A DNA stretch of 45,793 nt from Gammaproteobacteria bacterium (GCA_009837725.1 VXSY01000110.1:38376-84168), one strand, 5' to 3'; shown: positions 34,204 through 42,914, counted from the stretch's first letter. The notes: a model not told the origin generated them from the sequence alone. Numbers and translations: made by a program.

Positions 34204-34921
34204 GATCGCGGGGATGTTAACCCGAACCCCTCTCTTCCCCCCACCTCCGGCCGGCTGGTGCATCGTCGGTCACCGGGGTGCCGCGGGGCTCGAACCGGAA
34301 AACACACTGGCCAGCTTTGCCCGGGCGGTGGCGCTTGCCGTGGACGCGGTGGAACTCGACGTGCAGGTGGTGGAGGGGAAGTTGGTGGTGATTCACGACG
34401 ACACGGTGGACCGCACCACGAACGGCGCCGGGGCGGTCGCAGAGCGAAAGCTCACCGAACTCCGAGGACTCGATGCGGGCAACGGGCAGGCGATTCCACT
34501 GCTCGCGGAAGTGCTGGCGGCAGTGCCGGCGGATGTGGGGATCAACGTCGAGCTCAAAGGCGCCGACACGGCCCTGCCTGCCGCCGAGTGCCTGCGCAGC
34601 CAAATGCGACCGCTCTTGGTGTCGTCGTTCGACCATGCCGAACTGCGGCGCTTCCACGCCGCCTGCCCTCAGATCCCCTGCGCTCCTCTCTTCGGCCGCT
34701 GGCGGCGCGTCTTGGCCACCGCCGAGGAACTCCACGCCACCTGCATCAACATAGCCGATCGCATCGCCACGCCCGACCACATCACCACCATCCGCGAACA
34801 CGGCTTCGGCTGCCTCGTGTACACCGTGAACGACCCGGAACGGGCACGAGCCCTGCGAAGCTTCGGTGCCAGTGGCGTATTCACGGACTACCCGGACCGG
34901 GTATGCCGAGACGACACCTGA
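34202..34921 (+). CDS. Glycerophosphodiester phosphodiesterase
   Basis: Hydrolyses glycerophosphodiesters to glycerol 3-phosphate and an alcohol. The 239-residue product has the family core: IVGHRGAAGLEPENTLASF (catalytic HRG and metal Glu), VDAVELDVQVVEGKLVVIHDDTVDRTTNG (metal ligands E and D, catalytic His), NVELKG and a C-terminal VYTVNDPERARAL with GVFTDYPD. No signal peptide is evident, so a cytosolic UgpQ-type enzyme is likely. The first ATG (34202) overlaps the dnaX start codon on the other strand; another ATG at 34214 is possible. It probably shares its promoter region with dnaX. Confidence 0.93.
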   Translation: MIAGMLTRTPLFPPPPAGWCIVGHRGAAGLEPENTLASFARAVALAVDAVELDVQVVEGKLVVIHDDTVDRTTNGAGAVAERKLTELRGLDAGNGQAIPLLAEVLAAVPADVGINVELKGADTALPAAECLRSQMRPLLVSSFDHAELRRFHAACPQIPCAPLFGRWRRVLATAEELHATCINIADRIATPDHITTIREHGFGCLVYTVNDPERARALRSFGASGVFTDYPDRVCRDDT

Positions 34922-35006
34922 GTGCCGATCAACCCGTAGGGGACGGGACAAGCCCGTCGCTCGCATGGAACAAACCTCGTAACACGTTGATAAACCAAGG
35001 AAGTAC

Positions 35007-35226
35007 CTCGAAGCTGAGTCAACACCAACGGACCGGCCGGATGGTGCCGTGTGAAGCGTTTCGGAGCGAGGGCCCATCACGCTCCTCCCGCCGAAGGCGA
35101 AGCAACCAAGGCCCGGAAGGTGCAACCAGCCCTCTCCCCGCGCGACGGGCCCTGTGGGTGGCGGGAAGACGCTGCTCTGTTCCCTGCGCGTCGGCGACCC
35201 CCGCGTCCCCGCCGGGGTGGAAAACT
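35007..35226 (+). repeat. Copy A of the dispersed element of about 210 bp
   Basis: Begins at CTCGAAGCTGAGTCAACACC and ends near GCCGGGGTGGAAAACT. It aligns end to end with copy B (35275-35496), period 268 nt, and with copy C (12418-12620, opposite strand). The most conserved block is GGCCCATCACGCTCCTC with CGCCGAAGGCGAAGCAA. Confidence 0.85.
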
Positions 35227-35274
35227 CGTATGAATCAAAATCGCTCAAGTGGTTGATTTTTCGGTCAATCGTAT

Positions 35275-35496
35275 CTCGAAGTCGAGTCGACACCAACGTG
35301 CGGTTGGATGGCGCGGTCCCACACGGCACTCGAAGCGAGGGCCCATCACGCTCCTCGCGCCGAAGGCGAAGCAATCTAGACCTGGAAGGAGCAACCAGCC
35401 TCCCTCCTCGCGAGACGGGCGCCTGTGTGGGTGGCGGGGAACGATGCCATGTCCCTGTGCGTCAGCGACCCGGCGTCCTCGACGGGGCGGAAACTA
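35275..35496 (+). repeat. Copy B of the dispersed element of about 210 bp
   Basis: Begins at CTCGAAGTCGAGTCGACACC and ends near GACGGGGCGGAAACTA. Direct repeat of copy A with scattered substitutions and short indels; it ends about 55 nt before the decayed PspB-like gene. Confidence 0.85.
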
Positions 35497-35549
35497 CGAA
35501 GAAAGCAGCCAAGGATCGCAGGGATGCACGGTTTTACTCATGCAATTGC

Positions 35550-35784
35550 TCAGGACTCAACCTTTTCCCGCCCCGGGCTTGTAGTTTCGAGCTTGTCGAA
35601 TTCCCGGGTCAGGCGATAGCCGTCGTCGGTGACGATGGCTTCCAAGGTCCGCACCCGTTCGCGCAATGTGCCCATTTCCTGCTCGAGTGCCTGAACGGTG
35701 GCGTCCGTTTCGTCGCTGCCATGGCGTGGTCGCGATGTCCACACTTTCAGAGCCCCTACCAAGCCATAAAGGTGAATCTCCGCG
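35550..35784 (-). pseudogene. Decayed PspB-like paralogue
   Basis: The readable frame (from about 35762) encodes ALKVWTSRPRHGSDETDATV, then QALEQEMGTLRERVRTLEAI, VTDDGYRLTREFDKLE, a close copy of the next gene's C-terminal two thirds. The start region still resembles the intact gene: GGAG, then an ATG at about 35771 followed by GCTTGG (intact: ATGGATTGG), but the ATG frame hits a stop after three codons. The membrane segment is missing. The simplest reading is an internal deletion of about 60-70 nt with loss of frame; a short soluble coiled-coil protein starting at TTG is possible. Confidence 0.6.
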
Positions 35785-35826
35785 TGTTGGATCAGTCGTT
35801 CCGGGTGGGCAGATTGCGCCGGCCGG

Positions 35827-36096
35827 TCACGAAGCGGCGACCTTCACTGCCTCTGGCCCGGTGGATTCGAGCCTGTCGATTTCCTGGGTCAGGCGGTAGC
35901 CATCGTCGGTGACGATGGCTTCGAGGGTCGCTACCCGCTCGCGCAGGGTCGCCACCTCTTGCTCGAGCGCCTGGACCGTGGACTCTGCTTCCTCGGCTTG
36001 GCGCGGCCCTGATCTCCAAGCCTTTAGGATCGCGGGAAGCATCGGCAATCCGACCGACAGCAAGACGATCAGTAGGGTTACGGTAGGCCAATCCAT
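35827..36096 (-). CDS. Small membrane-anchored coiled-coil protein, PspB-like
   Basis: The 89-residue product has an N-terminal membrane segment (WPTVTLLIVLLSVGLPMLPAIL, residues 3-24) and a coiled-coil (STVQALEQEVATLRERVATL) ending in VTDDGYRLTQEIDRLE. Size and topology are those of PspB, and the closing motif resembles the C-terminus of the PspC in this operon (ITSGRYELQRELSRIE). AGGAG precedes the ATG. Placed last in the psp operon, it may be a further regulator or membrane partner of PspA or PspC; this is inferred. Confidence 0.72.
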   Translation of the reverse strand: MDWPTVTLLIVLLSVGLPMLPAILKAWRSGPRQAEEAESTVQALEQEVATLRERVATLEAIVTDDGYRLTQEIDRLESTGPEAVKVAAS

Positions 36097-36118
36097 TCGT
36101 GGACTCCTGGCGTTTGGG

Positions 36119-36865
36119 CTATTGGTCGATCTTCTGCACGGTGCCGAAACCGCGGATGCGGCGATGTACGTCCGGGTTGCCGGTGTAGGCGACAGAGCCG
36201 GCACCGGCGATGTCCACGTCCAGCCTTTCGGTGGCCCAGACTCTGGCGCTGCCTGCGCCCTTGAGACGAACTTCGGCCGTGCGGGTTTCGAGACCGGCCG
36301 CCTCGTATGCTCCCGCCCCGGCCATTTCCACGACCTGGCGACCGGCGCGGCCGTCCACCTCGAAGTGGAAGGCGCCACGGGCCTCGATGATCAGTTCGTC
36401 TGCGTCGAGTGAGGCAAGCCGGTAGTCGCCGCTGCCTCGGTTCTCCACCACCAGCGTATCTGTGTGCAGCTTGCCGCCGGTAACCAGGATGGGGCCGGCA
36501 CTGTAGAGTTCCGTGAGTTGTCGGGTCGTGACCCGCACGACGACGTCTTCAACGTCGAGTTCCTTCGGCACCTCGACGAACAGCGTTGCGTCTGACACTT
36601 CCACATCCACGCTGTCCTGGTGGCCTTCCGCGACGGCAAGCTCGACGTGCACCGACTCCCCCTGCCGGATGTCGAGGGTCGCGGGCCCGTCGACGTAGAT
36701 GCGGTGGAAGTCCTCGCTCGGTTCGATGTTCGTTGTTTGCATGTCGTCTCCCGTGCCGGTGCCGGCGAGGATGGCGGCGCCGAGGATGGCGGCGGCCGCA
36801 ACGACCTTGGTTCGGCCACTAAAGCGCCCTGACGGGCCGGTCGGCAATTGCTTGCCTGCGTTCAT
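36119..36865 (-). CDS. DUF2807 (GIN domain) protein in the psp operon
   Basis: The 248-residue product has an N-terminal hydrophobic stretch (VVAAAAILGAAILAGTG, about 21-37) that is probably a signal or anchor, then a right-handed beta-helix-like DUF2807 domain with repeated short strands (YVDGPATLDIRQGESVHVEL, GAGAYEAAGLETRTAEVRLK, GAGSARVWATERLDVDIAG). Such proteins accompany psp genes in other bacteria, but their role is unknown. Its ATG overlaps the pspC stop by 4 nt. The first 17 residues (NAGKQLPTGPSGRFSG) resemble the GspH leader [13 protein letters not shown] because a degenerate copy of the palindromic repeat lies there. Confidence 0.83.
   Translation of the reverse strand: MNAGKQLPTGPSGRFSGRTKVVAAAAILGAAILAGTGTGDDMQTTNIEPSEDFHRIYVDGPATLDIRQGESVHVELAVAEGHQDSVDVEVSDATLFVEVPKELDVEDVVVRVTTRQLTELYSAGPILVTGGKLHTDTLVVENRGSGDYRLASLDADELIIEARGAFHFEVDGRAGRQVVEMAGAGAYEAAGLETRTAEVRLKGAGSARVWATERLDVDIAGAGSVAYTGNPDVHRRIRGFGTVQKIDQ
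36818..36862. repeat. Degenerate palindromic repeat at the start of the DUF2807 gene
   Basis: AAAGCGCCCTGACGGGCCGG (from 36820) and TCGGCAATTGCTTGCCTGCG (36841-36860) align with the gspH copy of the two-stem repeat, with substitutions and small deletions. The second stem is weakened. It is read in frame as residues about 2-16 of the product. Confidence 0.6.
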
Positions 36866-37593
36866 GGTTCGCTCCTTTCGATGCGGGAGAGTTCCCGCTG
36901 CAGCTCGTAGCGGCCGGATGTGATGTGCGTCTCGATCCGCCTGAGACGGAGTTCAATCTGGTCGAAGTCCGCACGGACGTGGCGGAGGGATCGGCGCGGG
37001 GAAAGGCGGTGGCCGAGTTCCGGTGCCGGGGAAACATCCCTGCTGCTGCCGCCGCGACGCCTCGGCGGACGACCGTCCCACTGCTCGAACGCTGCCTGCA
37101 CGGTTTGCTTTTCGTTCGGGAAGGACTGACCGCCACGGGCCTGGTCACGTTGCCGGCGGCGGCGCTGACGCCGAGCGCGCCGGCGGCCGCCGGGCTTGTC
37201 CATGACGAAGAAGGCGATCCAGTAGGCCGGAAACATCACGGAGGGAAGGAAGATGAGGCCGGTGACGGCGATGAGCCGCACCACCCACGTCTCGACCCCG
37301 AAGTAGTTGGCAAGCCCCGCGCAGACACCGCCGATCTTGCCTCGTTCGGGGTCGCGCATGAGTTCCCGAGAACCAGGCCAGGGATTCCATGCCGGCCAGT
37401 CCCAGTCGTCCGAGTCGTCTCGCCGGACACGGGCCTCTTGGCTGCGGCGGCGTCCTGCCTTGTCCTTGACCCGTTCAGCCGCATCCTCAACATACGCTGC
37501 GGCGCTGTCTACCTGCTCTGCCACCATGTCCTCCACCGCCCGTTTGAGCCGCTGCTCGGCCTTGGCGCGTGGGCCGGGGCTTTCGTCGCTCAT
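36862..37593 (-). CDS. pspC: Phage shock protein C with long soluble extensions
   Basis: PspC senses or transmits envelope stress in the inner membrane. The 243-residue product contains the PspC domain: RDPERGKIGGVCAGLANYFG, then WVVRLIAVTGLIFLPSVMFPAYWIAFFVM (about 83-137). It is extended at both ends: an N-terminal Ala/Glu/Arg-rich helix region of about 75 residues and a basic C-terminal tail (RRRARRQRRRRQRDQ) followed by the coiled-coil-like QIELRLRRIETHITSGRYELQREL. Typical PspC proteins are about half as long. The order pspA-pspB-pspC, followed by the DUF2807 gene with a 4-nt overlap, supports the assignment. Confidence 0.9.
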   Translation of the reverse strand: MSDESPGPRAKAEQRLKRAVEDMVAEQVDSAAAYVEDAAERVKDKAGRRRSQEARVRRDDSDDWDWPAWNPWPGSRELMRDPERGKIGGVCAGLANYFGVETWVVRLIAVTGLIFLPSVMFPAYWIAFFVMDKPGGRRRARRQRRRRQRDQARGGQSFPNEKQTVQAAFEQWDGRPPRRRGGSSRDVSPAPELGHRLSPRRSLRHVRADFDQIELRLRRIETHITSGRYELQRELSRIERSEP

Positions 37594-37666
37594 CTACTGT
37601 CCTTCGTTTTCCTTGCCTGGCCTCCGCGCCTTTGGCGCCGCTGGCGTCGCGACCACAAGGGCCTTC

Positions 37667-37912
37667 CTACGGACCGGCGGCGATGCGGTTGCGCCAGTCG
37701 GGGGTGCGCTCGTCGAGGATCGATTCCAACGTCTCGATGCGCTCCGACATTTGCCCGGCGGCAACCGTGAGCCGTTCGAGCTCCGCCCGTTCGTCGTCAG
37801 AGAGAGCCGCTTCGGCGCGCCGCTTCGAGCGGTAGTGCAGGAAGAGCCACGTCGGAGCCACGAACAACAGGAAGAGCGCAGTTGGAACGACAAACACTGC
37901 AGCGAGGTCCAC
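37667..37912 (-). CDS. pspB: Phage shock protein B
   Basis: Small inner-membrane partner of PspC. The 81-residue product has one N-terminal membrane helix (LAAVFVVPTALFLLFVAPTWLFLHY) and a cytoplasmic coiled-coil ending in IETLESILDERTPDWRNRI, the standard PspB pattern (LESILDxExPxWR). It starts 3 nt after pspA, consistent with one operon under the sigma-54 promoter at 38661-38678. Confidence 0.93.
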   Translation of the reverse strand: MDLAAVFVVPTALFLLFVAPTWLFLHYRSKRRAEAALSDDERAELERLTVAAGQMSERIETLESILDERTPDWRNRIAAGP

Positions 37913-37915
37913 GGC

Positions 37916-38614
37916 TCACTCCCCGTCTTTCGGCGCCGGCAGGGGCGCCGCTTCGCCGTTGCCGGCAAGCCGCGCCTTGAGCGCCTTGAGTTCCTCGTCC
38001 ACGCCCTCGTCCACTTCGAGCTGGTTGATCTCGTCGGTGAGCGAGCGCTGTCCCATGTCGTAGGACTCCACCTGCCCTTCGAGGTCGTCGATCTTGCGTT
38101 CGTACTGCTCGAAGCGATTCATGGCGTCGTCGATGCTGTGACCGGAAAGCTGCCGCCGGGCGTCGAGCCGCGAGCGGCTGGCCTGGCCGCGCAGGACGAT
38201 GGCGTTCTGCCGCGCCTTGGCGTCCTTGATCTTCTGCTGCAAGGCGGCGATGTCGTCGCCAAGCTTGGCCAAGGTTTCGTCGAGGATGGTGAGATCGGAA
38301 CGCACCGTGACGGCGGTTTCCTCGGCCTTGGCGCGCTCCATCAAGGCGCCCCGGGCGAGGTCGTCGCGACCTTTGGCGACGGCAAGTTCTGCCTTGCGCT
38401 CCCACTCGGCGGCCTCGGCCTCAAAGTAGGACGAGCGGCGCTGCAGTTCCTTGCGGTCGGCGATGGCACGAGCCGAGGCGGTGCGCACTTCGACCAGCGT
38501 CTCCTCCATCTCCTGGATGATGAGCCGCACCATCTTCTCAGGATCTTCCGCCTTGTCGAGCAGAGAGTTGATGTTCGAGTTGATGATGTCGGTCAGCCGA
38601 GAAAAGACACTCAT
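37916..38614 (-). CDS. pspA: Phage shock protein A
   Basis: Peripheral membrane coiled-coil protein of the PspA/Vipp1 family, which supports damaged membranes and restrains the activator PspF. The 232-residue product begins MSVFSRLTDIINSNINSLLD, with the amphipathic helix, DPEKMVRLIIQEMEETLVEVR, and long heptad-rich helices to AALPAPKDGE. Ribosome-binding site AAGGAGG sits 7 nt before the ATG. First gene of the operon; divergent pspF and the sigma-54-like promoter fix its identity and control. Confidence 0.97.
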   Translation of the reverse strand: MSVFSRLTDIINSNINSLLDKAEDPEKMVRLIIQEMEETLVEVRTASARAIADRKELQRRSSYFEAEAAEWERKAELAVAKGRDDLARGALMERAKAEETAVTVRSDLTILDETLAKLGDDIAALQQKIKDAKARQNAIVLRGQASRSRLDARRQLSGHSIDDAMNRFEQYERKIDDLEGQVESYDMGQRSLTDEINQLEVDEGVDEELKALKARLAGNGEAAPLPAPKDGE

Positions 38615-38660
38615 CGCGAGTCCTCCTTGAAATTCGCATGGGTGGTCATGCCTCGGTGGC

Positions 38661-38678
38661 TAACAGGATTCGTGCCAG
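38661..38678 (-). promoter_or_regulatory. Sigma-54-like promoter of the psp operon
   Basis: On the minus strand, CTGGCACGAATCCTGTT matches the sigma-54 -24/-12 consensus: TGGCACG is a perfect -24 box, and the -12 box reads CTGTT instead of TTGC-W, so the usual GC is GT. It lies about 47-64 nt upstream of the pspA start codon, and the PspF activator gene is divergent, both as expected. Confidence 0.72.
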
Positions 38679-38819
38679 CCGCGGAAAATCACCGTATAGG
38701 ATGGCACTTCCGTAAGTTAGCTGCTGACGATTTTCGTCATCTGCCCGCCGCCACCCCGGGCCCACGCGGGAGCCGCAGGCGCTGGCGGATCGAGCCAAAC
38801 GTTGGCAGGATTAGCCGCC

Positions 38820-39841
<1,022 letters not shown>

Positions 39842-39845
<4 letters not shown>

Positions 39846-40222
39846 GCGTCATTGGGCTTGAGGAGATCTTCCTCGATGTGGCGGACCTTGCGCGGTCCCT
39901 GGACTTCTACCATCGGCTCCTCGGCATCCCGGTGGCGATGCAGAACGACGAGCGCGCCTACCTGCAATGCGAACGCAGCCATGTGGTGCTTCAGGTCAAG
40001 GGACATTCCGGACGCCATCAGGGCGGTGGCCCGATGCACTTCTCGTTCACCGTCAGCGAGGACCACTTCGACGAGGTGGCGAGCCGCGTTGACGATGGCC
40101 GCATATTCACCCGTGGCCCCATGGGCAGCCGCGGCAAGGGCCGCGCGCTGTTCATCCTCGACCCAGACGGCAACGAGGCGGAGGTGAACACGCGCTATCT
40201 CTACGGCGTGCCGAAGCGCTGA
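39842..40222 (+). CDS. VOC superfamily (glyoxalase/dioxygenase-like) protein
   Basis: The 126-residue product fits a single VOC domain: LEEIFLDVADLARSLDFYHRLLGIPV, SHVVLQVKGHSG, PMHFSFTVSEDHFDEVASRV and ALFILDPDGNEAEVNTR. Candidate metal ligands are the His in PMHFSF and the Glu in GNEAEV, but the first ligand of the glyoxalase set is not clear. It overlaps pspF by 4 nt, so it is co-transcribed with the activator; whether it takes part in the stress response is unknown. It is also close to the following molybdenum hydroxylase gene. Confidence 0.8.
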
Positions 40223-40241
40223 AGTAGGGCCGAGCGACTCC

Positions 40242-42914
40242 TTGCCGATAGCCTTCGAGCTCAACGGCGTCGCCCGCGAAGTCGACGCCCAGCGCGGCGA
40301 GCCGCTGCTCTATCCGCTGCGGCGCCTTGGCGATGTCAGCGTGCGCTACGGCTGCGGCGGCGAGCAATGCGGTGCCTGCCGGGTGCTGGTGGACGGCGAG
40401 GCGAGGTTCGCTTGCACGCTGGCCGCGCACGACGCCGACGGTCGGAGCGTGGAGACGGCGGCAGGTCTCGACACACCCGTGCGAAGGGCGCTGATTGATT
40501 GCAACGCCGGTCAGTGCGGCTATTGCCTGCCGGGCATCGTGGTGGCCGCAGAGGCGCTGTTCCGGCGCCCGCAGGCACCCACGGAAGCCGACATCCGCAC
40601 GGCACTTGGGCCGCATCTGTGCCGCTGCGGCGCGCATCCGCGCATCCTGCGGGCGCTAGCGCGCTCTGCGAGCGCGTCGGCAGTTGCTTCGCAACTGCTG
40701 GCCTACGGGTTCGCATCCGCTCACCCTCCGGCTGCGAGCGAACGCGAGCACGAAGGCCAGCAGTTCGCACCAGCGAACCGCCGACGCGCCCACGAGGGCG
40801 CGCTGGCGCGCGTTGCCGGCGGGGCGGTGAGGCTGCCGCCTGGACTGCGGGCGGTCCCTCGACTGTCCGACTGGGTGCGCATCGAGGCACCGGGCCGAGT
40901 GGTTGCGTGCACCGGCAAGGTGGAGATCGGCCAAGGCATCCTCACGGCGCTGCGGCTCATCGTCGCCGAGGAGCTCGACGTCGATCCACAGCAGGTGGTG
41001 GTTGAAACGGCGCACACGGGAAGAACGCCGAACGAAGGCATTACGGCCGGTTCCATGTCGCTCGAAACGAGCGGCGCCGCATTGCGACAGGCAGCCGCGT
41101 GGCTGCGGCGGCTCCTGTTGGAACGTGCCGCAGCGGAGCTGGGCGTGGCACCGGAACGCATTGCGGTTGAGAACGGGGTCTTGACCGTACCGGGGATCAA
41201 TCGCCCGCTCGACTATTGGCAGCTTGGGGCACCGCCTCCGGATTTCGAGATTCGGCAACCCACCGCCGAGAAGAGCCCGGCAACCTACCGTTGGGTGGGG
41301 GTGGAACACGCGCTCCGCATCGACCTGCCGGCCAAGGTGCGCGGCGAGCCCGCATTCGTGCACGACCTGCCCTGCGACCTCTACGCCCGGGTGGTGCGGC
41401 CGCCATCGCTGCACCACCGGCTCGGTGCCATCGACGCTACGATCGCCGCACCGGCCCACCTCGTGGTGAATGGCTCGTTCGTGGCCGTGGCGCACCCGGA
41501 TGAATACACCGCCAGCCGTCTCTCCGAGCGAGTCCGTTCGGCCGCAACATGGCACGCGCCGGACCTGGCACCCATGCAAGGCAGTCTCGCAGACCACCTT
41601 CGAAGCAACGAGACGACGCCCCTCCCCCTCGACGACGGCAAGCCCACACACCGCCCGGTGCGAGACTTCGCCACCACCCACCATGCCACCTACTCACGCC
41701 CGTTCCTCATGCATGGTTCGCTGGGCCCATCGGCGGCTTGGGCGTTGTGGCAGGGGGGCCGGCTGCTCGTGCGTTCGTCGAGTCAGGGCATCGAGCTGCT
41801 CAAGGCAATGCTCGCCAAGGTACTCGGCCTCGAGCTCGAACAGGTGGAAGTGGCACACCGCGAGGGCGCTGGTTGCTACGGCCACAACGGCGCCGACGAC
41901 GCCGCGCTGGACGCAGCCTTGGTCGCCCGCGCTCTGCCGGATCAGGCAATCCTGCTGCAGTGGTCGCGCGCCGACGAGCATCGGTTCGAACCCCTCGGCC
42001 CGGCCATGCAGGTGGAACTGGGGGCAAGCACCGAGGGCGGCGCAGTATCCCATTGGCGCCACGACGTACGCGGTTTCACCCATTCCGGGCGCCCCGCCCC
42101 GCAACGCCCTGGTGTGGACATGCTGGCCGCGTGGCTCTTGGACGAACCGTTCGAGCCGTCGCCGCCACAACCGGGCCGAGGCCCGGAGTCGGGCCTGCAC
42201 CGCAACGCCCTGCCGCTCTACGAGTTTCCGCATCAGGAAGTGGTGAAACGCCTGTGCACCGCAGCGCCGCTCAGGACATCGTCGCTGCGGAGCCTCGGCG
42301 CCCACTGCAATGTGTTCGCCATCGAGTCCTTCATGGACGAACTGGCGCAAGAGGCCGAGGTTGCTCCTGATGAGTTTCGTCGCCGGCACCTCGCCCACGA
42401 CCCCAGGGCGCTTGCCGTGTTGAACGCCGCCGTGCGGCTAGCTGGCGGCATGGATGGGCCGCGAGGCATGGCTATCGCCCGCTACAAGAACCGCCAATGC
42501 TGTGCAGCGATCGTGGTGGAGGTGGCCGTTTCGGATGCCGCCGAAGTGCTCGTGAAGCGCGCCTGGATTGCCGCAGACGCCGGCCGCGTCGTGGATCGCG
42601 ACGGGCTGATCAACCAACTCGAAGGCGGGTTCGTCCAAGCCCTCTCGTGGACGCTGTTCGAGGAAGTCTCCTTCGACACCCAAGGCGTCGCGGACACCGA
42701 TTGGGACGACTACCCGATCCTCCGCTTCTCCGACGTGCCACACATCGAAACGACGTTGCTCGACCGCCCCGAACAGCAACCGGTCGGCGCCGGCGAAGCC
42801 CTCCAAGGCCCCACCTCCGCCGCCGTCGCCAACGCCATCTTTGCCGCCACCGGCATCCGCCCCCGCGACCTCCCGTTCACCCCAGCCAACCTCCGCCGAG
42901 CGGCCGCGGCCTAG
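40242..42914 (+). CDS. Fused two-[2Fe-2S]/molybdopterin hydroxylase (isoquinoline 1-oxidoreductase or nicotinate dehydrogenase type)
   Basis: The 890-residue product joins what are usually two subunits. Residues 1-140 hold two [2Fe-2S] clusters (C38, C43, C46, C58 and C87/C92/C95/C127/C129, with QCGYC and LCRCG). Residues about 200-890 are the molybdenum-binding subunit of the xanthine oxidase family (GRVVACTGKVEIGQGILTA, AGSMSLETSGAAL, and the catalytic Glu in QPVGAGEALQG, about E852). The substrate cannot be told from the sequence; aromatic N-heterocycles are typical. Between the parts, 40658-40804 is a palindromic repeat pair read in frame. The start is probably TTG at 40242, with no strong ribosome-binding site. 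It needs a molybdenum cofactor, and moaA is present at 15047. Confidence 0.87.
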   Translation: MPIAFELNGVAREVDAQRGEPLLYPLRRLGDVSVRYGCGGEQCGACRVLVDGEARFACTLAAHDADGRSVETAAGLDTPVRRALIDCNAGQCGYCLPGIVVAAEALFRRPQAPTEADIRTALGPHLCRCGAHPRILRALARSASASAVASQLLAYGFASAHPPAASEREHEGQQFAPANRRRAHEGALARVAGGAVRLPPGLRAVPRLSDWVRIEAPGRVVACTGKVEIGQGILTALRLIVAEELDVDPQQVVVETAHTGRTPNEGITAGSMSLETSGAALRQAAAWLRRLLLERAAAELGVAPERIAVENGVLTVPGINRPLDYWQLGAPPPDFEIRQPTAEKSPATYRWVGVEHALRIDLPAKVRGEPAFVHDLPCDLYARVVRPPSLHHRLGAIDATIAAPAHLVVNGSFVAVAHPDEYTASRLSERVRSAATWHAPDLAPMQGSLADHLRSNETTPLPLDDGKPTHRPVRDFATTHHATYSRPFLMHGSLGPSAAWALWQGGRLLVRSSSQGIELLKAMLAKVLGLELEQVEVAHREGAGCYGHNGADDAALDAALVARALPDQAILLQWSRADEHRFEPLGPAMQVELGASTEGGAVSHWRHDVRGFTHSGRPAPQRPGVDMLAAWLLDEPFEPSPPQPGRGPESGLHRNALPLYEFPHQEVVKRLCTAAPLRTSSLRSLGAHCNVFAIESFMDELAQEAEVAPDEFRRRHLAHDPRALAVLNAAVRLAGGMDGPRGMAIARYKNRQCCAAIVVEVAVSDAAEVLVKRAWIAADAGRVVDRDGLINQLEGGFVQALSWTLFEEVSFDTQGVADTDWDDYPILRFSDVPHIETTLLDRPEQQPVGAGEALQGPTSAAVANAIFAATGIRPRDLPFTPANLRRAAAA
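40658..40804. repeat. Inverted pair of palindromic repeats in the domain linker of the hydroxylase
   Basis: Copy one (40658-40701) has stems GCGCTC/GAGCGC and GCAGTTGC/GCAACTGC with 3-nt loops, as in gspH and moaA. Copy two (40757-40804) is the same element reversed, with compensatory changes in its second stem (GGTTCGC with GCGAACTGC). Together they occupy about 147 nt and lengthen the linker without breaking the frame, encoding Ala/Ser/Glu/Arg-rich sequence. Confidence 0.85.

Larger units (their letters stand above)
34922..35549. other. Gene-free region filled with two direct copies of the 210-bp element
   Basis: No gene was recognised in these 628 nt. Two copies of the dispersed element occupy most of it (35007-35226 and 35275-35496). 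The 48 nt between them are AT-richer (AATCAAAATCGCTCAAGTGG and GATTTTTCGGTCAATC). Confidence 0.7.

Noticed and set aside
33334-35256. Plus-strand open frame of 640 codons opposite dnaX
   Set aside because: It covers dnaX, the start of the glycerophosphodiesterase gene in another frame and a repeat copy; not a gene.
34217-35374. Minus-strand open frame of 385 codons over the diesterase and the tandem repeats
   Set aside because: Half of it is the mirror of the diesterase; the rest encodes the 210-bp element as Arg-rich sequence, with a similar shadow at 12461-12801.
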